Shown here one piece after another: positions 58,722 through 64,000 of a DNA stretch of 64,000 bases. The translations under genes were made by a program, and so were the position numbers. Origin of the DNA: Gongronella butleri (Eukaryota > Mucoromycota > Mucoromycetes > Mucorales > Cunninghamellaceae); the NCBI GenBank assembly GCA_025201375.1, contig JAIWZP010000026.1, positions 1 through 64,000 of the forward strand. The letters run 5' to 3'. Numbering within the stretch: position 1 is the stretch's first letter; the number at the start of each line of letters is the position of its first letter. The notes under the pieces are model-generated. The model was not told the DNA's origin. It was given only the letters and a program-made list of their open reading frames with translations, and ran no database searches.

Positions 58722-59496
58722 TTACAGATGAATTGTGTTCATGAACGTGCCTCTTTCCAAATAGTCGTCGCGAACAAACATGGCAGCGTACACAAAGGCC
58801 CCAAAAATCTAAAGGAGAAAAAAAAAAAGAGCATGAGCATTTTTATTATTACGATTCGTTGCTTCTTTTGCATTTCACGTACAAGCAAGAATTTGATGCA
58901 CCAGACGACGACGGCCCAGTGAAAAATTTGCGCGGCAAATTGTCGGTAGAGGACGAGGTAGCAACTACCGTGGTCAAGGCGGTCGATGCCACGGCAATGC
59001 CACGTGTTTTCCATGGTGCGGATCAGCCGCGGCGATTGCGCTTGCGTGTCCTGCCACGCCGCATGGAGCTGCTCCCAAATGTATTCCTGCCTGTCTGCAA
59101 TCACGCGCGTGTAATCCACGAGCTGGAAAATCGCAAGACCAATCAGCACGCCTAGACACTGGAAAATAAAAACAGTCAACTCAGCTGCAAGAACGCGTTT
59201 TTCTTCTTCTTTCCGCGTACGATGGCCAAGAGCGGAGGCGAAAGCGCGCCAAACATGAGCACAAAGTACAATGCAGCCATGAGCCAATGAGACCATGACC
59301 ACTGGAAAATCAACTTTGGCGCCATGGCCAGCCAATGCGGATATTGGCGATCGGGTTGTTGCAGCGCGTCTTGATCCAAAAGGACGCGACTGGCAAACGT
59401 CAGGCTCAAATACATCATTGCAACAATGCACAGCGTGCCCACACCGACAATCAGCCACACACCTAACCGCTGGCACTTGTACGAAGAAACAAACAT
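58722..59496 (-). CDS. Four-transmembrane (tetraspanin-like) protein
   Basis: Exons 59496-59221, 59158-58883 and 58808-58722 give 212 residues. Four hydrophobic segments are seen: GVWLIVGVGTLCIVAMMYL, WLMAALYFVLMFGALSPPLL, CLGVLIGLAIFQLVDY and IFHWAVVVWCIKFLLIFGAF. Between TM3 and TM4 lies a loop of about 65 residues with only two Cys (HCRGIDRLDHGSC). Topology and the early Cys after the start (MFVSSYKCQR) recall fungal tetraspanins, but the CCG signature is missing, so the assignment to that family is tentative. It ends 263 bp before the COX6A stop, on the same strand. Confidence 0.75.
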
Positions 59497-59759
59497 CGAT
59501 AAAAAGGGGGAAAAAAGAAGAGCGAAATGCGTCTGTCGCGCCGCCCTCCCTCCCCATGACCGCCGATCCACCCACTTGGTCCTTTTCGCCCCCTGAAGGA
59601 ATGTTGCCTTGCCACTGTGGCCCCCATCCCCCCTTGCATTTTTCTTGGTTTTGTCGTGTAAATCAATTTAATTCTAACAACACACTCGTACAATAGAGGC
59701 TCCGCCGAGCCTATTCTACATGATTTGTTCTACAAAGAGGTGGGAAAAGCAAGGGTGAT

Positions 59760-60266
59760 CTATTGTTCGGCCGAGAAGTTGACCTTGGGGTTATAGAACA
59801 AAGCCTCGTTGCCCCAGAAGAATTGCTTGGCGCGCCAGTTGATGTACTCATAGTTGACGAACTGAGGGGGGTGCTCGTGGAGGTGCTCGTGGTGCTTCTC
59901 GTACAAGTTGTAGGCGTTGAACGAGGCAGCGGCCAAGCTGAAAAAAAAAGAATGAGTGCTCCAATGCCTCTTTTTCGTGATTTCTCTCATTTTTTTCTTT
60001 TCTTTTCATTTTTTTTGGGCTTACGCAGGGATACAGACGAAGATGGAGATCTTCTTCCAGGTATCAGCGGCCTCTACAAAAGGTGGGAAAAGGGGGAGGG
60101 GGAGTGAACAAACGTGCTCGCAAGGGCAAAAAAAAACCAGGCACTTACTAGCGGCGTGAGCACGGATAGCCTCCTGCTCAGCGGCAGAAGCCGTGGAGGA
60201 GAAGCGGACACCGGCGCGCTTGGTCGCTTGCAAGACGGACGAGTTGAAAAGAACACGGGAAGCCAT
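59760..60266 (-). CDS. Cytochrome c oxidase subunit 6A (Cox13)
   Basis: Exons 60266-60149, 60073-60025 and 59937-59760 give 114 residues. A presequence (MASRVLFNSSVLQATKRAG) is followed by TWKKISIFVCIPALAAASFNAY (the single membrane helix), HHEHLHEHPPQFVNYEYIN and GNEALFYNPKVN, the conserved matrix-to-intermembrane arrangement of subunit VIa. It sits at the dimer interface of respiratory complex IV and modulates its activity by ATP/ADP. Confidence 0.95.
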
Positions 60267-60533
60267 TGGAAAAAAGAGAAGGGTGATTGAAAAAGAAAGA
60301 AAGAAACGAAAAGGGGCGGGCCCTGTCTTGTTTTTATTGTTTTTTTTGATAGGCCGGGGCCGTCACGACCCACAAAAAGAGACAGGCAATGCATGAGCGC
60401 CAATCAGCGTCGAGCTCCCGGTGGCGCCTTTCAAAGACAGGACGCAAAAAAAAAAAAAAATGACAATTCACTTTTTTTTTTCTTTCCTTTTTCCTTTTCT
60501 CCCCTCCTTTTACCCTCTTTTCTTTCCATAACC
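60267..60533. promoter_or_regulatory. Shared divergent promoter of COX6A and PUF6
   Basis: Start codons lie 267 bp apart on opposite strands. A CT-rich block (tttctttccttttt...) precedes PUF6; GA-rich sequence (a CT box on the minus strand) precedes COX6A. No TATA box. Confidence 0.55.
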
Positions 60534-62370
60534 ATGGCTGCTTTTGCTGGTGCCAAACGCAAGGACGCTCCCTCGGGCAATACAGAGCACAACAAGAAGA
60601 GCAAAGTTGGTAAGCATGACGGAGCAAGCAGCTTCAAAAGTACAAACTAACTTTTTTTTGGGGCGCTTTTGTAGATTCTCGTAAGGAGCAGAAGCAGATC
60701 AAGCAGGAACGCAAGAGCAACGACCGCAGCTATGACATGATTTCACAGGCCAAGCGTGTCTGGGAGCAGCTACGACGCGGCGATGTCAAGCGTGAGCAAC
60801 AAAAGGAATTGATGGTGCAAATGATGTCGATCATCACCGGCCGTGTGCAAGATGTAAGTTCCTTGGGTGGGAAAGCAATGAATTGAACGAGGGGCCATGA
60901 GAGGCCAATGGGGTGAGGGCGGGGGGAGCAAGCATGCTCATTGCATTTTTTTCTTCATTTTAGATCATTTTCAAGCACGATGCGTCGCGCATTATCCAGA
61001 CGTGTTTGAAAAAGGGCAATGGCGAGCAGCGCAACCAGATTGCCGACGAGCTCAAGGGCAAATTCGAGGTGCTTGCCAAGTCGATGTATGGCAAGTTCAT
61101 TGTGCTAAAGACACTTGAATACTGCCATTGGCAACGTGATGCGGTGCTTTCTGAATTCCGCACGCATGTGCGCAAGCTGATCAGACACAAGGAGGCATCC
61201 GCGGTCATTGAAGCGTTTTACGCGCAATTCTCGACGGCGGCGCAGCGCAATGAGCTGCTTGCCGAGTTTTACGGTCCTGAAATGACGCTTTTCCAACAAG
61301 GTGGCGGTGCGCAGACATTGGATGATCTGCTTGCCAAGCTGCCCGAGAAGAAGGATGCCGTGCTGCGCCACATGAACGAGGTGCTCAAGGGCTGCTTGGA
61401 CAAGGGCACGCTCGTGCACAGCATTGTGCACAAGCCCATGTTGCAATACTTGGAGCTTGCCGACGCAAAGGGCCGTGCCGAGCTCATGGGTCTGCTGCGC
61501 GACAACCTGCAGGATATCGTCCATACCCGCGACGGCGCGCGCGTCGCCATGCTGTGCCTCGCGTATGCATCGCCAAAGGACAAGAAGCACATCATCAAGG
61601 CATTCAAGCCCTTTTTGGTCAAGATGGCTCAGGACGAATATGGCTACCTTGTGCTTCTCCGGCTACTGGACGTCACCGACGACACCGTCCTCGTCGCAAA
61701 GACGGTTCTCGCGGAATTGGGCAAGAACGCCAAGGAGCTCTTCGCTGACAAGTATGGGCGCCGCGTCTTTTTGTACATTTTGGCCGGCCGCAATACCAAG
61801 TACCTTGCCGGTGACACGATCCAATTCCTCACGGCCGGCGATGACATCAGCAACAGCAAAAAGGAGAACAAGGTCAAGGCGGCCGAGCTGCTGCAGGCGT
61901 GCTCGCCGCAATTGCTGCAATTGGTCGTCGACCACGCGTCCATTGTCATGCGCGAGAAGCTGTCGTCCCAGGTTGTCCAGGAAATCATGCTGCACGCCGT
62001 CGGCGACAAGTCGGCCGCCATCCAGACCATCCTCGCCCTTGTCGATGAAGATATTGAAAAGGACGACCACGTCATGGAGCATCGTTTCGCCAATCGTATC
62101 ATCAAGGCCCTCGTCAAAGCCGATACCGCCGAGTCGGAAAACGACCGTGCCGTCGAGCCCCTGGCCTTTGCGCCGCAATTGCTCGAGGTCATCCAGCCGC
62201 ACATTGGCCACTATGCGACCAATTTCGGCAGCTTTGTCGTGCTGTCGCTTGCCGAGGAACCCAGCACCAAAAAGGACACGCTAAAGGCCCTCAAGGCGCA
62301 CAAAAAGGCCATCCAGCAGGCCGCAAACGACAAGAATGTCGGTGCGCAAAAGCTCATTGAGCTTCTTTAG
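60534..62370 (+). CDS. Pumilio homologue PUF6/PUM3 (nucleolar)
   Basis: Exons 60534-60609, 60675-60853 and 60964-62370 give 553 residues. A basic N-terminus with nuclear-localisation character (KRKDAPSG...KKSKV, RKEQKQIKQERKS) precedes an array of degenerate PUM repeats (YGKFIVLKTLEYC, DGARVAMLCLAYA, YGYLVLLRLLD, YGRRVFLYIL) and the conserved C-terminus. The length and the RVWEQLRRGDVKRE start of the fold match yeast Puf6 and human PUM3, which bind structured RNA without base specificity and act in 60S biogenesis (7S pre-rRNA processing); Puf6 also represses ASH1 mRNA. It converges on 6PGL, 178 bp between stops. Confidence 0.95.
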
Positions 62371-62548
62371 GTTGACGTTTTTTTCCATTTTTTTCATTTC
62401 ACCTCCAATTTGCATCCCCCTCTCCCTTCATGCACACACACACACATATACACAACACACACCCTATTCTCTATTTTTTTCCTTCTTCTTCCCCCCTCAC
62501 TCGCATTGTGTAAATTAAAAAAAAAGATCCGTTTATTTTATGACAATT

Positions 62549-63304
62549 TTACAACTTGTACGCGCCGTAAGAGGAAGATTGCAGTTTTCCGGCAGCGGCC
62601 TGGTCAATGAACCAGTAGACACTGCCATTGGTAGGCTTGACGCGCTGGCAGGGCAATTGGAGTGCGGGCTGCTCAATGATCTTTTGAACCATCTCCTGTT
62701 TACCCTCGCCGGCGGTCACAAAGGCGATGGTGGCCGCATTGTTGACGACGGGGTACGTGAGGGTGATGCGCTCGGGAGGAGGCTTGGGCGAGTCGTTGAT
62801 GGGCGCGACCCAGCGCGTGTTCTCTTGCAACAACGGGTGGCCGGGGAACAACGAGCAACAATGGCCATCGGGGCCCATGCCCAGCAAGATCAAATCAAAC
62901 CGAGGCAAGTTCTTGCCGAAATGCGCGACCAATTGCGCCTCATAGTCGACGGCGGCGGCGTCCGTGTCCTTGCGCACCGCGGCGGACTCTTGGATCGCGT
63001 GGATGTTCTCGGCAGGAATGGGCACCGCATCGAGCAATTGCGCCTTGACCTCCTTGTAATTCGAGTCGGCATCGTCGTGCGCAACACAACGCTCGTCGGC
63101 CCAAAAGACATGCCACTTGCTAAAGTCGATCTTGCTATTGTGCTTCAGGTCCTTGGCAAGTAATTTTGGCAACGACCCGCCGGAAATAGCAATGGACACC
63201 GACCCGTGCGACGCAATGGCTTCCGCAGACACCTTTTCGCAAAAGACGTTTAAGCCAGCAGACAGACCGTCCGTCGATTCAAACGCGTACACTGTTGGGG
63301 ACAT
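62549..63304 (-). CDS. 6-phosphogluconolactonase
   Basis: A single exon of 251 codons, one of few intronless genes here. The family motifs AISGGSLP, WHVFWADERCV and LLGMGPDGHCCSLFPGHPLL are intact. It hydrolyses 6-phosphogluconolactone in the oxidative pentose phosphate pathway, providing NADPH in the cytosol. The start MSPTVYAFES is preferred over an upstream Met at 63367, because the intervening residues (a Phe-rich stretch from T-runs) look like 5' UTR. Confidence 0.95.
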   Translation of the reverse strand: MSPTVYAFESTDGLSAGLNVFCEKVSAEAIASHGSVSIAISGGSLPKLLAKDLKHNSKIDFSKWHVFWADERCVAHDDADSNYKEVKAQLLDAVPIPAENIHAIQESAAVRKDTDAAAVDYEAQLVAHFGKNLPRFDLILLGMGPDGHCCSLFPGHPLLQENTRWVAPINDSPKPPPERITLTYPVVNNAATIAFVTAGEGKQEMVQKIIEQPALQLPCQRVKPTNGSVYWFIDQAAAGKLQSSSYGAYKL

Positions 63305-63644
63305 TTTTTTTTGTTCAAAAAGAAAAAAGAGACAAGGGGTTTCAAAATCTGGCCGTGAGCACGTCAAAAAAAATCAAAAATTGAACGCCCGCTCTTTTGC
63401 CTTTTTTTTCAAAAGGAGAGCAAAGGCAAAAGGAAAAAAAAAAGAGCGCGTTCCAACACATTTTTATTTTTTTTCTCGTTTTTACTTTTAAATGTCATGC
63501 ATACTAAAGGAGCGCCTCCCTCTCCCCCTCGACACGCGCGGATCCACCAATCATGCACGGTGTGAAAGTGTCAATTCGTTTTTAAAAATAGCGGGGGGGG
63601 GCATTGAAAAGGGAGAGGAAAGGGTGGAAGATGTCAAATTTTGT
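63305..63644. other. Intergenic, no gene seen
   Basis: Upstream region of 6PGL (A/T runs) and 3' flank of the RS-domain gene; a G-run lies at 63592-63600. Confidence 0.55.
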
Positions 63645-64000
63645 TCAATCGCGCGGCGAACGAGGAGGTGACGAGGCGGCGGCGCGTGGAGAGCGGTCAG
63701 AAGCGGGTTCATTGCGCGGCGAGCGGGAACGTGGCGACGGGGAGCGGCCGCGAGGCGAGCGATCACGAGAAGAACGGTGGTCACGGTCGCCACGGTCGTT
63801 ACGGGGCGATGGCGAGCGGCCACGTGGGGTGGGCGAGCGCGACATGGGCGAACGCGAGCGGCGCGACGAGCGGCGAGGCGACGGAGAGCGCGACATGGGC
63901 GAGCGCGAACGGCCACGCGGGGAACGAGAGCGCGAACGCGAACGACGCGACGAACGACGAGGGGAACGCGAACGCGAACGCGAACGGCGCGAACGACGAC
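63645..64000 (-). CDS. RS-domain (SR-type splicing factor) protein, C-terminal part, cut by the window edge
   Basis: The minus frame is open from base 64000 to the stop at 63645-63647, about 118 residues of almost pure Arg-Ser/Arg-Arg-Ser and SPSPR/RSPRGR repeats, ending AAASSPPRSPRD. Such a terminal RS domain is phosphorylated by SRPK/CLK kinases and mediates contacts in spliceosome assembly. The RNA-binding RRM that would name the protein lies right of the window, so SR protein, RNPS1-like or other RS proteins cannot be told apart. The low-complexity codon use (CGC/TCG) is typical. Confidence 0.75.
   Translation of the reverse strand, partial: RRSRRSRSRSRSPRRSSRRSRSRSRSPRGRSRSPMSRSPSPRRSSRRSRSPMSRSPTPRGRSPSPRNDRGDRDHRSSRDRSPRGRSPSPRSRSPRNEPASDRSPRAAASSPPRSPRD

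Overview
The window is nuclear DNA of a filamentous, probably early-diverging fungus. Nearly every gene is split by short introns (about 55-150 nt, GT-AG with long T-runs before the acceptor). Fungal signatures are a GH16 endo-beta-1,3(4)-glucanase, an Fpk1/NRC-2 flippase kinase, a Cho1-type phosphatidylserine synthase and a Slm1-like BAR-PH protein. Genes that ascomycete yeasts have mostly lost (TMEM230, KIAA1143/DUF4604, UCHL5, ARFRP1) argue for an intron-rich, early-branching lineage. No species can be named from the sequence alone. All gene models below were built by joining reading frames across splice sites by hand.

Layout. 1-5.1 kb is an accessory, transposon-derived region: an edge-truncated Merlin/ISXO2-like transposase, a 21-bp minisatellite, a long CA microsatellite, a dispersed repeat whose second copy lies at 58.1 kb, ORF fragments of unknown origin, and a decayed Fanzor (eukaryotic TnpB homologue). 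6-10.4 kb: NEMF/Rqc2. 10.5-16.3 kb: MsrB, secreted GH16, a small mitochondrial membrane protein, and TMEM230 (the last two head to head). 18.8-21.3 kb: a UCHL5-like protein with Tyr in place of the catalytic Cys. 23.8-26.6 kb: mitochondrial aconitase. 27.5-34.6 kb: the Slh1/ASCC3 helicase. 36.4-42.9 kb: ARFRP1, HIBADH, KIAA1143-like. 43.5-50.2 kb: flippase kinase, phosphatidylserine synthase and Slm1-like protein in a row. 50.9-64 kb: YghA-type SDR, secreted Cys protein, S-adenosylmethionine carrier, a 157-aa unknown, a four-TM protein, COX6A, PUF6, 6-phosphogluconolactonase and an edge-truncated RS-domain protein.

Functional themes. Two genes act on stalled ribosomes (NEMF in CAT-tailing, Slh1/ASCC3 in splitting collided ribosomes). 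Three consecutive genes concern plasma-membrane phospholipid make-up and its TORC2-linked control. Several products are mitochondrial (aconitase, HIBADH, COX6A, SAM carrier, probably one MsrB form and the 125-aa protein). Convergent pairs end within 120-190 bp of each other and divergent pairs share short promoters, so the genic parts are compact. They are separated by 1.5-2.5 kb deserts rich in homopolymers, where I see no gene.

The points most worth a second look are the predicted loss of the catalytic cysteine in the UCHL5 homologue, the Fanzor relic whose nonsense codon falls exactly on a zinc-ribbon cysteine, the recurrent intron word TGACGCG that looks like an extended branch site, and the phospholipid/TORC2 gene trio.
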